A stretch of 64,000 nt of DNA, taken from assembly GCA_033398695.1 (NCBI GenBank), contig JAWKAU010000044.1, positions 310,001 to 374,000 on the forward strand, in the 5' to 3' direction. How positions within the stretch are numbered: position 1 is the stretch's first letter; each line of letters opens with the position of its first letter. This DNA is from Orobanche coerulescens (taxonomy: Eukaryota; Streptophyta; Magnoliopsida; Lamiales; Orobanchaceae). Shown here in pieces: positions 42,950 through 52,602 of the stretch. Below the pieces are notes generated by a model, which saw only the letters and a list, made by a program, of their open reading frames with translations, was not told where the DNA came from and searched no databases. A program made the translations under genes and the position numbers.

Positions 42950-44556
42950 ACAGTTCAGCCCTTACTCCGTCATTTATCATTTCTCTTCGTTTCTTCGGCG
43001 GTTTCGGGCGATTCCGGGCGTTTTGGAGAGTGTTCTTTGAGGAGTAATCATCAATCATCATCTTCAAGCTTATCTTTTGGATTAATCATCATTTCAACAT
43101 CCTCATCACATCAAATCTAAGGTATTAATCTCTTGGATCTAGAATTTCGGATTTTTGGGTTTTTCCTTTCGATTTCTTCATGTAAGCTTGGATTGTTATT
43201 AGAATATGTTAGATATGGATTATCTACCTTGGATAAATATATTCCTACGGATTTAATGGCTATTTTGGGGATTTATTTCAAGAACCCTTGGGGTTGACTT
43301 CGGTTAATTTGGGGATTTCCGATTGTCGTTGTTGTAATCTTGAATTGTGGATTCCTATGGGATTATTGATATCATTGAAAGTGCTTTGATGGTTTGAAAT
43401 ACTCATCTTGGAGTTGGTTTCGATATATTCGAGTTCGAATATTGTTGTATCGACGTTTGAGTCGATTATGATCGTTTTGATTTGCGTAATGATCGGATTA
43501 TTGGTAATTGTGTTATTCAAGGTTGTTCGAGCGACCGACATTTCATTTAGGACGTTATTCGTGGACGGACATTCTTCATCGGTGTTGAGTAAGTTAATTC
43601 TTACTCAGTTAAAAGGATATTCATTCCTTTCGTTGTTGTTCATTCATAATCATAATTCATTCATAAAGTACTAACCGTATTGAAACTTGTAATTGTCACT
43701 TAATTACTTCATTCACGAGGAACGACGGTTCCAATCATTTCATTGAGCTGTCATTCATTTCACCATCATTTAATCTTGGTGAGTCATTATTCATTTTCGT
43801 TGTCACTTTTGTCATATTGTGGCATTCCGGGTCATACGGGCGTGCCGGTTGGTATGTGTAGGATTTTCATGTCGGGCACATTATAGTCGTGTGTTGGTTG
43901 GTGGCCTCACATTGGACTGTGCACACGAGTTGATGGCTTCGTGAGACTGATTAGGTACAAGACCACACGTGTATTCGATCGATACTCGTTGGTGGCTTGT
44001 GCACGGACACATTTCCATCCCGGACGTAGTGTGGCGCCATTCCTTTGAGCCGTATCATTAGTTGATTCATATAGCATGTTTGATTGCGTATGTTTCGACA
44101 GGATATTTCATAACTATGGATAACTCATGATTGTGTATTTTCAACTCTTGAGGATTGTTGTTCTATGTAACTGACCCCGTTGGGGAATTTTGTTTTCAGG
44201 TTATGGCAAGGCAAAAGCACGGGAATATAATGTTGACGGCGAGGAGTCCCAGTGATACTAGTAGGGGGCCCCGATCTCTCAGTTATTCATGTTGTTGTCC
44301 TTTAATTTCCGCTGCAGATTTTCATTTGGATACTCCGTTTCATTCCGTTTTGTGTATTTTATCTTCATATAAAATATACTAGTATTCCGTATTGTCCTGG
44401 TGTGTTGTACTTAAACTCCTCATCGGAGTATTTGGTAATATAATGTGGTTCGGTACTACAATTATATTATTTAATTCTTCATTTTCATTCACCTGGTGGG
44501 TCCCAGTCGGGGACTCACGGCACTGTAATATCCGCCTAGTTGGGGTGTTACAGAGT

Positions 44557-44569
44557 TGGTATCGGAGCG
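44557..44569 (+). promoter_or_regulatory. Primer binding site of D2
   Basis: TGGTATCGGAGCG four bases after the LTR end, tRNA-Met type with the same A-to-G change as A, D1 and F. 44570-45050 is an untranslated leader with no gene. Confidence 0.8.
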
Positions 44570-45050
44570 TGGTTTTGAATACTACCTTCCGAGTCATGTC
44601 TCATTTGAAATCATCGTTATCAGACTAGTATCATTGGACTTTCGCGTCACGTGTGACCTGTGCAAATGCCGAGCCAATCAGACCGAAAGAACTATAAGAT
44701 TTCTAACGCCGTGGTATAATTTCTGGCAATAATCATTCATTCATCATTCATCAATTTAACAATCCTCAAACATCATCATTCGTTATGATCAGGACGATCA
44801 TGTTAACTCATTAAGTACTCAATTCATTTCATTACTCAGTTATTGATCTAGAAGATCATATTATTAATCTTGTTAACTTATTCAAGAGAATCATTTCAAG
44901 AATTTCATCAGATAATCATGTCACTTCAGTAAATCATTCATGTAATCACCGTGTTAGAACATGTATGCTCATTTTCATCATCTCATGACATAATCATAAT
45001 GTAATATTCATGCGGGAAATATAATCATTACGCGACCTTCCTACTTCAGT

Positions 45051-45821
45051 ATGGAGAGAGCTGTCAGGGGATGCAGGAGGGGAGGCCGCGGTGCGGGCCG
45101 AAACTCGGGAGATAATCACTCGCTATCGGGAAATCGTACCCAGGACTCGGCTCGATCAGAAGATGTTCGGGTTGATCCACTCACTTTTATGCAGGTCATG
45201 ATGACCCATATGCAATTGCTCAATCATCATTGCGCCACTATGGCCGATTTACTCGAGAGAACTCTCCCGTATGAGCCTGCTACTAAGGAAATTGCTGAAC
45301 ATCAACCTTTATCTGTCAGCAAGAAGTCAACGAATTGTAGTCAGTCCGAAGGCGGTCGGTCAACATTCAAGAAGCCTCGTGCGGACCCTATCGTTTCTGA
45401 GCGACCTCCTACGGCGCATAATCGTGCGAGATCTCAGTCCCGAGCGGCCAGTTCGGCCATCACCTGTTTCAACTGTGGAACGCCGGGTCATTACAGCACT
45501 AAGTGTCTGAAACCGTCTATCATGTGTCATAATTGTGGGAATTTTGGGCATAAGGCACGTTTTTGCCGAAAGGACTCCAAGTCGGCTCCGGCAGCATCTC
45601 AGGCCCCGAAGCAATCAGCGATTCAGAATCAGACTGCTCTGTCAGCGTCGTTTAAGACAATGGAAGCAAATAAAGGCGGAGCTCATATTTATCAGACGCG
45701 AGCGTCCGGTTCGGGGGCCGGCAAATCCCGAGTTCACGCGATGAAGAGGACCGATGATCCGGTGGCCCAAATGATCTCAGGTATACTCGTAATTTTATTT
45801 CAACCTGTGTGTACCTTTTGA
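45051..45821 (+). pseudogene. D2 gag lacking its structural core
   Basis: ATG 45051 gives MERAVRGCRRGGRGAGR, matching the D1 gag start. At about 45205-45215 the frame jumps from VDPLTFMQVMMTHM to QLLNHHCATMADLLE. The roughly 180 residues of capsid-like core present in D1 (about 62935-63450) are deleted in frame. The two zinc knuckles remain: CFNCGTPGHYSTKC and CHNCGNFGHKARFC. It then runs to ILFQPVCTF and stops at 45819-45821, where a one-base shift leads into the protease. The protein could bind RNA but should not assemble. Confidence 0.85.
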
Positions 45822-46179
45822 TACTGGTGCACCGCATTCATTCATTTTCGAATCATGTTTGAATAGACTTAATTTGGATAGTCCTATTGCTGGTGGACCT
45901 CATACCAACGGTCTACCTGGTGATGGAAGAATTTTCAGAAATCATACCGAATTAAGTTTAAATGACTGCGATTGGTTGATGGACCAAATCGTGGTGGATT
46001 TACTTTAGGACGATGTATATCGGATATTAGTGGAATGGATCGTCATGATACCCCTCAATGTTCGTAAGCGTATGGTCACTATCATTTCCGTCGTTGGGGT
46101 CGAATGTGTGCTTCAGGGAGGTGATCCCCGTTGTTCCGAAGGAATTATTAATATGATGGAAGCAGAGTAACTCCTCAAT
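45822..46179 (+). pseudogene. D2 protease remnant
   Basis: Directly after the gag stop, in another frame, FDTGAPHSFIFESCLNRL keeps the catalytic DTG at about 45820-45830. HTNGLPGDGRIF and later pieces follow, with stops near 46008 and 46168. No LILGDDWL-type strand is preserved in frame. Confidence 0.7.
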
Positions 46180-46447
46180 CGAGTTGTTCGATCATTCATC
46201 GTATCATTTTCATCGATTGGCCATTCTAAGGCAATTGAGTTGTTCAATCATTCATCGTATCATTTTCATCGATTGGCCGTTCTAAGGCAATCGAGTTGTT
46301 CAATCATTCATCGTATCATTTTCATCGATTGGCCGTCCTAAGGCAATCGAGCTGTTCAATCATTCATTGTATCATTTTCATCGATTGACCATTCTAGGGC
46401 AATCGAAATGTTCAATCATTTGTGGTATCATTGGCATCGATTGACGA
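46180..46447 (+). repeat. 56-bp tandem repeat, about 4.8 copies, between D2 protease and RT
   Basis: Units start at 46180, 46236, 46292, 46348 and 46404. Each contains GTTCAATCATTCAT and CATCGATTG and is 56 bp long with a few substitutions, more in the last two. 56 is not a multiple of 3, so the array destroys the frame between protease and RT. It is not present at the matching place in A or G. Confidence 0.92.
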
Positions 46448-47165
46448 TGTATTCCCAGACGAGTTACCTGGTTGCCTTCACAAGGAGTTGTGGAATTCAC
46501 GAGTGAGTTGGAGCCCGGTACGTCCCCGTTATCGAAGGCACCATACCGGATGGCCCCGACCGAAATGCAGGAGTTGATGATTCAACTTGTGGAATTGTTC
46601 GAGAAAGGTTATCTCCGACCGAGTGCGTCCCCGTGGGGAGCACCAATGTTGATTGTCAAAAAGAAGGATGGTTCATTTCGCTTGTGTATTGAGTATCGGG
46701 AGTAGAACAGGATGGCGATCTAGAATAAGTGTCCTCTACCCCGTATTGATGATCTCTTAGATCAACTTCAGGGAGCTTCAATATTTTCCAAGATCGACTT
46801 AAGATCTGGATATCATCAGTTGCGAGTTCGAGAGTCGGATGTCGCGAGGACGGCGTTTCAAACACGCTATGGCCATTATGAGTTCGTGGAGTTAATTAAT
46901 GCACTAATGCACCTGCGGTATTTATGGAGCTAATGAATCGGGTCTTTATCGACTTTTTGGATCAGTTCGTGGTTGTCCTTATTGATGACATTTTAATTTA
47001 TTCTCATGACTGGGAGGAGCACGAGCTTCACCTTCATCAGGTTCTCGACATGTGAGACGAGAGCAGCTTTATGGAAAGTTTTCCATATGTGAGTTCTGGA
47101 TGTCCGCAATGACGTTTCTCGGACATGTAATTTCATGAGACGGAGTTCGTGTCGACCCTCAAAAG
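46448..47165 (+). pseudogene. D2 reverse transcriptase, degraded
   Basis: It includes DVFPDELPG, then [27 protein letters not shown] and [19 protein letters not shown] in frame to 46705. A stop replaces the codon after EYRE, and another occurs near 46720. [28 protein letters not shown] and RYGHYEFV follow. GLTNAPAVF is damaged by a deletion near 46890-46915. The catalytic LIDDILIYS is present near 46977-47003. A shift and stop lie near 47050. Confidence 0.8.
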
Positions 47166-48193
47166 ATGGAGGCTATTCGAGATTGGCTACCTCCGAAGAA
47201 TGTTAAGGAGACCAGGAGCTTTCTCGGATTAGCCGGTTATTATCGGCGGTTTGTTGAAGGATTTTCTAAAATCGCTCAACCCATGACGAACCTTTTACGG
47301 AAGGATAAGAAATACACGTGGTCCGACGCGTGTCAACAGAGTTTTGAGGAACTCAAGAGCCGGTTAACTTCAGCACCTGTCCTTTCTTTACCGCAAGGGA
47401 CAGAGGGATTTGTGGTTTATAGTGATGCGTCCGGACAGGGTCTCGGATGTGTACTCATGCAGAACGGGAAAGTTATTGCTTATGCTTCACGGCAATTGAG
47501 ACCTTACGAGGTTAATTATCCGACCCACGACCTGGAGCTAGCAGCCGTGGTGTTCGCATTGAAGATTTGGCGTCATTATCTTTATGGCGCTACCTGTCAG
47601 ATATTCACCGATCATAAGAGTTTAAAGTATATATTTACTCAGAAGGAGTTAATATACGACAGAGACGGTGGTTGGAACTAATCAAAGATTATGATATCGA
47701 GATCCTTTATCACCCGGGCAAGGCCAACGTTGTCGCCGACGCCTTGAGCCGTAAGTCCGTTCAGGAGCAGATGCTTGCTCGATTAACATTTCAGAAGGAA
47801 CTTCAGCAGGAATTTCTGAGACCCGAGATCGAGGTCTGGTTACAGCGAGTACAAGGGCAACTTTGTACGTTGGAGATTTCATCGTCACTTGAGAAGGCGA
47901 TCAGGGAGAATCAGGGTGTGGACCCATTTTTGTTACCCATTCGAGAGGATGTGACTCAGGGGAAAGCCCCCGGATTTGTGGTTCACGAGGATGGACTTCT
48001 GCATTTTAAGAATCGGTTGTGCGTACCGGCGAATGACGAGTTGAAAAACTCGATTTTGAAGGAAGCTCATGCTACCCCTTATTCTGTTCATCCGGGGTCT
48101 AGTAAGATGTATAAGGACTTGAAACAAAATTACTGGTGGAGTAATATGAAACGAGAAGTCGCAGAATTTGTTTCGAGATGCTTAACCTGTTAA
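47166..48193 (+). pseudogene. D2 RNase H and integrase zinc domain
   Basis: The 47166-47681 frame reads [56 protein letters not shown] and [16 protein letters not shown], then shifts near 47655. The 47672-48193 frame reads [17 protein letters not shown] and [17 protein letters not shown] to SRCLTC, then TAA at 48191-48193 in place of a Gln codon. The acidic RNase H residues and the His/Cys set are present up to that stop. Confidence 0.85.
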
Positions 48194-49318
48194 CGAGTTA
48201 AGATTGAACATCAGCGACCGGCGGGTATGCTGAAACCTCTTCCTATTCCCGAATGGAAGTGGGAAGACATTTTTATGGATTTCATCACGAGTTTGCCGAC
48301 GAGTCGTCGTGGCATGAATACGATCTGGGTGATCGTGGACCGCTTAACCAAATCAGCTCATTTCCTTGAGATCAAGGATACGTGGGGTCCCGAGAGACTG
48401 GCCCAGTTGTTCATCAAAGAGATAGTGAGACTGCACGGTACTCCTAAGAGTATCGTTTCCGATCGTGACGGACGATTTGTGTCTCATTTTTGGAAATCAG
48501 TTCATCGTGCTATGGGAACTCAGCTTAATCTTAGTACCGCTTTTCATCCTCAGTCCGACGGACAATCAGAGAGGACTATTCAGACATTAGAGGACATGTT
48601 GAGGGCATGCATCCTCGATTGGAAAGATGATTGGGAAGCCCAACTACCATTGATCGAATTCACGTATAATAATAGTTGGCATGCTTCGATTAAGATGGCA
48701 CCTTACGAGGCCTTGTATGGTGGTCGTTGTCGATCTCCTTTGTGTTGGGATGACCTATCAGAATCAATCGGCACCGAGCCCGATATGCTTATAGCCGCCC
48801 GTGAGAAGCTAGCTCTGATCAGGAGTCGTTTGTTGACCGCTCAGAGTCGACAGAAATCATATACAGATAATCGTCGTCGACCGTTAGAGTTCGAGACGGG
48901 TGACCATGTTTTGGTCAAGGTATCCCCAAGTCGTGGTATCTTCCGTTTTGGGAAGAGGGGTAAGTTGAGTCTGAGATTCATTGGACCGTTTGAGATTTTA
49001 GATCGAGTAGGCGAGTTAGCTTACCGATTGGCTTTACCTCCGGCGTTGAGCCCAATTCATAATGTGTTTCACGTCTCTCAGTTGCGGAAGTATGTTGCCG
49101 ACCCGAGTCACATACTTCAATTTGACGAAATCGAGATCGCCGATGATCATTCATATGAGGAGCATCCTATACGAGTTTTAGAGCGGAGAATCAAACAGTT
49201 GAGGAATAAGACGATTCCTTTCGTTAAGATTCAGTGGTCTAGGCACGGAATCGAAGAGGCTACTTGGGAAACCGAGGATAGTATGCGGGAGAGTTATCCT
49301 GAGTTGTTTGACCCTTAG
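48194..49318 (+). pseudogene. D2 integrase core and chromodomain-like tail
   Basis: It continues in the same frame after the [31 protein letters not shown] and SDGQSERTIQTLEDM give a complete DDE set. Then GPFEILDRVGELAYRLALPP, HNVFHVSQLRKYV and the tail FVKIQWSRHGIEEATWE to YPELFDP, stop 49316-49318. The 364-codon stretch is undamaged but has no start of its own in the polyprotein. Confidence 0.88.
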
Positions 49319-49336
49319 TTTCGGGGACGAAACTCT

Positions 49337-49352
49337 TTTAAGGGGGGGTGTA
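49337..49352 (+). promoter_or_regulatory. Polypurine tract of D2
   Basis: TTTAAGGGGGGGTGTA directly before TGTAATACCC sets the 3' LTR start. Confidence 0.75.
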
Positions 49353-49589
49353 TGTAATACCCGGTTGTACTTCAGTTATTATCATTCAGTATTTATCATT
49401 CAGTAGTTGTTACTCAGTAATTTCACTCATTAATGATCATTTGTCATTCATATTCAAACATTGTATTCATCATTCAGAGTAATTGTATCGTGTATCAATC
49501 GTCATTCATCACTAATCTAATTGGAGTTTCGTGCCGTGTTTATCATCATTGTCATTTTCGTTGTGGGCTGTGTGTGAGGAGTAGCGCAC
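49353..49589 (+). repeat. D2 3' LTR, segment 1
   Basis: It pairs with 42149-42385. It ends at TAGC-GCAC (49582-49589), where C1 inserts in the first motif of the array. Confidence 0.92.
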
Positions 49590-50724
49590 TGTCACGGGGT
49601 TGGGTTTTGAGCACTCGAAAGCTCTTCGGACCCGTGCGGCACTAGACTAGAATTGCCTCGATCTATCTAGTAAGCCTAACTCACTCGGTTGCAAAGTGTG
49701 TAAGAAGTGGTTTAACACTTGGGAGTTGAGAGTAAAGCACTTCACTATTTCACAATCACTTTACAAGTACACAAGAATGTTGAGTCTTTGAGGGTTGGGT
49801 TGCAAATGAGCCACTCCTCATCTATTTATACTACTCCTAAGAACCTAGAACCTTCTACTCCACCTCCTCATTTGGAGGGTTCTAGACCTATCTACATCAT
49901 ACCAATTCTAGAACCTAATTCTAGAATCATCCACACTTATCTACATACAAGACTTACAAGTCTAGAGTATTCTACAAGTACAAGACTAAGTACAATCTAG
50001 AATACTCCACAACCTTCAAGTGCTACATCCTTCTAGGAGGCTCCTAGAAGGTTCTTCCATCATCCTGGGCGCCCGGCCCGTCTCTGTCCGTCCCGGCCCG
50101 CATCGGCCCGTCCCGGCCCGCACCGGCCCGTCTCGGCCCGACCATCTGGGCCTGTCTCTACAATGTTCCAGACTCTTCCCGAACCTCCTGGACCAAGCCG
50201 GTCTGCTTCTAGCTGCTTCCGGTCGAGTCTTCCCTGCTGAGTGACTCCTCAGCTTTTCAATGTCTACTGCCCCCACAAGGCTTTTTCCGTCTAAGCCTAT
50301 TATAGGGGGGAGGGTCTCTCTCGCACCTCGCGCGCGCGCGCCCGCGCACGCCGGCCGCGCCCGGCATCCCACGCCCGCGTCCGGCCGCCCATCTCGAGTC
50401 CTGTTCCCAGACTCGGCCTTGTCCCGTCGTGCCTTGTCCCACACGACCCCTGCTCGTCTGGCCTTGCCCGCGCCCCCTGTGCTGCCGGACAGTCCCGGAC
50501 ATGTCCCGTCCGCAATGCCCCTTGGGCGATCCGCTTCCCACAGCGGCGTCCGTGCTCCTCCCACGGCTTACTCGCGTGATTCTCCGTCCGATCACGCCGT
50601 CCTGAAGGCTGACTCGTCACATGCAGCCCGATGCCATCCATGGCGTCCTGCTCGGGCCGGTCCCTCGGCACCCTGTGCGACCGTCTGCGCACACATGGCT
50701 CGTTGTCGACTGTCGGCCGTGACA
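49590..50724 (-). repeat. C1 3' LTR (1135 bp)
   Basis: For the minus strand this is the 3' LTR. Minus TATAAATAGA at 49821-49830. TTCTAGAA twice (49906-49913, 49919-49926). Near-perfect 23-bp palindrome (50029-50051). Seven 10-bp CGGCCCGNNN units (50074-50143). Block shared with F at 50252-50310. The gag-protease frame remains open into it down to 50300. Confidence 0.93.
49821..49830 (-). promoter_or_regulatory. TATA box in C1 3' LTR
   Basis: Minus-strand TATAAATAGA followed by GGCTCATTTG, as in F. Copies are at 52834-52843, 54416-54425 and 57390-57399. Confidence 0.7.
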
Positions 50725-52522
50725 TTCTCCCCCGCCCATTTCGTCGACGTCCTCGGCGACGTGGCGTCCCCTCAATGAACCGAACATCTCCAAGGTGGTA
50801 ACTCGACTTCTCCTCAAGCTTCCTCACGTACTTGAGTGCCGACATAGCTTGTCTCGAAGGCTCTGTGGTCAAGTGTATTTCCTGCAACTTGGCTTGATCA
50901 CATACGTACAGCGCCCTCTTATGCGGAACAACGCCAACATTATTCTTCCTCAGGAAGTCCATGCCCAGTATTATGTCCCGATCATCCATGCTCGTCACCT
51001 TGAAGTGCACGCGCGGTTCCCACGTGCCAATCTTCAGTCGCACCCCATTGGCGACCCCTGTGACTCGAACGGGTGGTGCATTATTCGACTTCATCCAGCC
51101 CCGTCCCTCGATGACCTGAAGCCCCAACCTCTGTGCTTCAGCCTCGTCAATGTAGTTGTAATCGGCCCCTGTGTCGACTAACGCCTTGACGGGTTTCCCA
51201 TTGATCAGCCCCGTCGCATACAACAAGTTTCCCTCAAGCGGTGCTCCGTCCCGCGATGCCATCCCTATGGCTGAGTTCAAAACCTGAAGCGCCATCGATG
51301 TCCCATCACCCTCGGCATCGTCCCGTGCCTTGGTGTACTCCATGGCGGCTACCCTCGGAAACTTCGAGCATTGCCTCGTCGAATGCTCCGTGCTCCAGCA
51401 AATCGCACATTTCTTTTTCTTCGGACACGCTGCTACGAGATGGTCTGCATTCCCGCACCCATGGCAAGTCCGAGTCCACCCTGACTGCTTGCCGTCCTTG
51501 GGCCTGGCCATCCTCGCGCCCCTATCCGCACCCTGGTACGACTTATCCTGCGTACCGATGCCGTCCTCGTCCCTCCTGGACTTCTGGCTCTCCCCGGCTG
51601 GTTTCAACTCGATCAGCCGTTCCGCTATTGCAATTGCCTCGGACACGTTCTGTGCCTTGGCCCTCTGCACTTCCAACTTTGCCCACGGTTTTAGCCCATC
51701 CACGAACGCGAACAAAGCTTCCTGCTCACTAAGGCTAGGCAACTCCAGCACGATCTCCTGGAACTCCTTCACATAGTTCTTGATCGTCTTGCTGTGCGTT
51801 AACTCCTTCAACCTAGCCCGGACCTCAAACTCAACATTCTCCAGGTAAAACTGCCGCTTGAACTCGGCCTTGAAATCCTCCCATGTCTCCATCCGACATG
51901 TACCATGCGCGATCTCTGTTTCGCCCCTTCTCCACCATAGCAACGCCACATCTGCTAAGAAGAATGGAGTCGTCTGCAACTTGGTCGCATCATCTGCTAT
52001 CCCCGATGCACCAAAGTAACGCTCCATGTTCCACAGGAAGTCATCCACTTCCCTACCATTCCTCGATCCTTGGAACGAACACGGCCGGAGGATGTCGATT
52101 CGATGGGGTGTCGCACCCCGCTGGTCCCTGCCGTGGGCCATCGCCCGCTCGTACAGTGCTGTCCTTCCTTCGATGGTCTCGATCCTCCCTATGATCTCCT
52201 CTCGAAAGGCTGCGATCATCGACCGAACCTCCTTCCTGACAGCCTCAATGATCTCCTCACACAAGTCGCGTCGCAACGCGTTAAGGGTGCCCGTCACCCG
52301 ATTCTCAAGCTCCTCCAACGACTTGCTCATCTCTGTCACCTGATCGGCCACGTTGCTCCATGCCTCAAGAGCATTCTCGTGCTTGCCCATGGTTTCCTCC
52401 AGCCGAGCCACTCGTGCTTCCATGGCAACACCTCTTTCCACGGACTTGTCCCTAGACCCTTTCTTGGACTTGTCCTTATCCTGGCCGGGTTGAACTTTGG
52501 TGACGCTAGACGTAGTCTCCAT
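50300..52522 (-). CDS. C1 gag-protease protein, open frame reading into the LTR
   Basis: Minus-strand ATG at 52522 (METTSS); an upstream in-frame start lies in the 5' LTR and is unlikely. About 740 codons without a break. The N-terminus is basic with a coiled coil (about residues 30-120). Gag core: VDDFLWNMERYFGAS, ALLWWRRGE, FKAEFKRQFYLENVEFEVR and [17 protein letters not shown], all close to F. Two CCHC knuckles: CHGCGNADHLVAAC and CAICWSTEHSTRQC. Retropepsin: ALVDTGADYNYI and DIILGMDFLRKN, complete. The polypurine tract is at about 50725-50737. The frame continues about 140 codons into the LTR as an Arg-rich tail, ending at 50300. A working structural protein and protease are plausible. 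Confidence 0.85.
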   Translation of the reverse strand: METTSSVTKVQPGQDKDKSKKGSRDKSVERGVAMEARVARLEETMGKHENALEAWSNVADQVTEMSKSLEELENRVTGTLNALRRDLCEEIIEAVRKEVRSMIAAFREEIIGRIETIEGRTALYERAMAHGRDQRGATPHRIDILRPCSFQGSRNGREVDDFLWNMERYFGASGIADDATKLQTTPFFLADVALLWWRRGETEIAHGTCRMETWEDFKAEFKRQFYLENVEFEVRARLKELTHSKTIKNYVKEFQEIVLELPSLSEQEALFAFVDGLKPWAKLEVQRAKAQNVSEAIAIAERLIELKPAGESQKSRRDEDGIGTQDKSYQGADRGARMARPKDGKQSGWTRTCHGCGNADHLVAACPKKKKCAICWSTEHSTRQCSKFPRVAAMEYTKARDDAEGDGTSMALQVLNSAIGMASRDGAPLEGNLLYATGLINGKPVKALVDTGADYNYIDEAEAQRLGLQVIEGRGWMKSNNAPPVRVTGVANGVRLKIGTWEPRVHFKVTSMDDRDIILGMDFLRKNNVGVVPHKRALYVCDQAKLQEIHLTTEPSRQAMSALKYVRKLEEKSSYHLGDVRFIEGTPRRRGRRRNGRGRMSRPTVDNEPCVRRRSHRVPRDRPEQDAMDGIGLHVTSQPSGRRDRTENHASKPWEEHGRRCGKRIAQGALRTGHVRDCPAAQGARARPDEQGSCGTRHDGTRPSLGTGLEMGGRTRAWDAGRGRRARARAREVRERPSPL

Positions 52523-52589
52523 CGGACCTCCTTGCACAATACCTCTCAACAACGTCTCAATGCGGAAGCTCCTTGAACCACAAGCGTGG

Positions 52590-52601
52590 CTCTGATACCA
52601 C
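52590..52601 (-). promoter_or_regulatory. Primer binding site of C1 (tRNA-Met)
   Basis: The minus strand reads TGGTATCAGAGC near the LTR end. The C2 equivalent at 57152-57163 has TGGTATCGGAGC. Confidence 0.8.
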
Positions 52602-52602
52602 T

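Larger units (their letters stand above)
42149..44552 (+). repeat. D2 5' LTR (2404 bp)
   Basis: TGTAATACCCGG to GGTGTTACA. It has the 18-copy 12-mer array at 42378-42927, TATAAATAGG at 42940-42949, and a GT-rich region in the second half. No gene is seen; the short frames at about 43280-43670 are LTR sequence. Confidence 0.93.

Noticed and set aside
43278..43674. Open frames of about 88 codons on both strands in D LTRs (also 58747-59143)
   Set aside because: They lie in LTR sequence, use mostly low-complexity residues, match no family, and are repeated only because the LTR is repeated.
50020..50778. Several proline/arginine-rich plus-strand frames in C LTRs
   Set aside because: They arise from GC-rich decamer tracts, on the strand opposite to the element's gene, with no recognisable domain.
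51241..52576. Long plus-strand frames (up to 172 codons) over C1 gag, repeated over C2
   Set aside because: They are antisense shadows of the gag-protease frame. Conservation follows the minus-strand protein.
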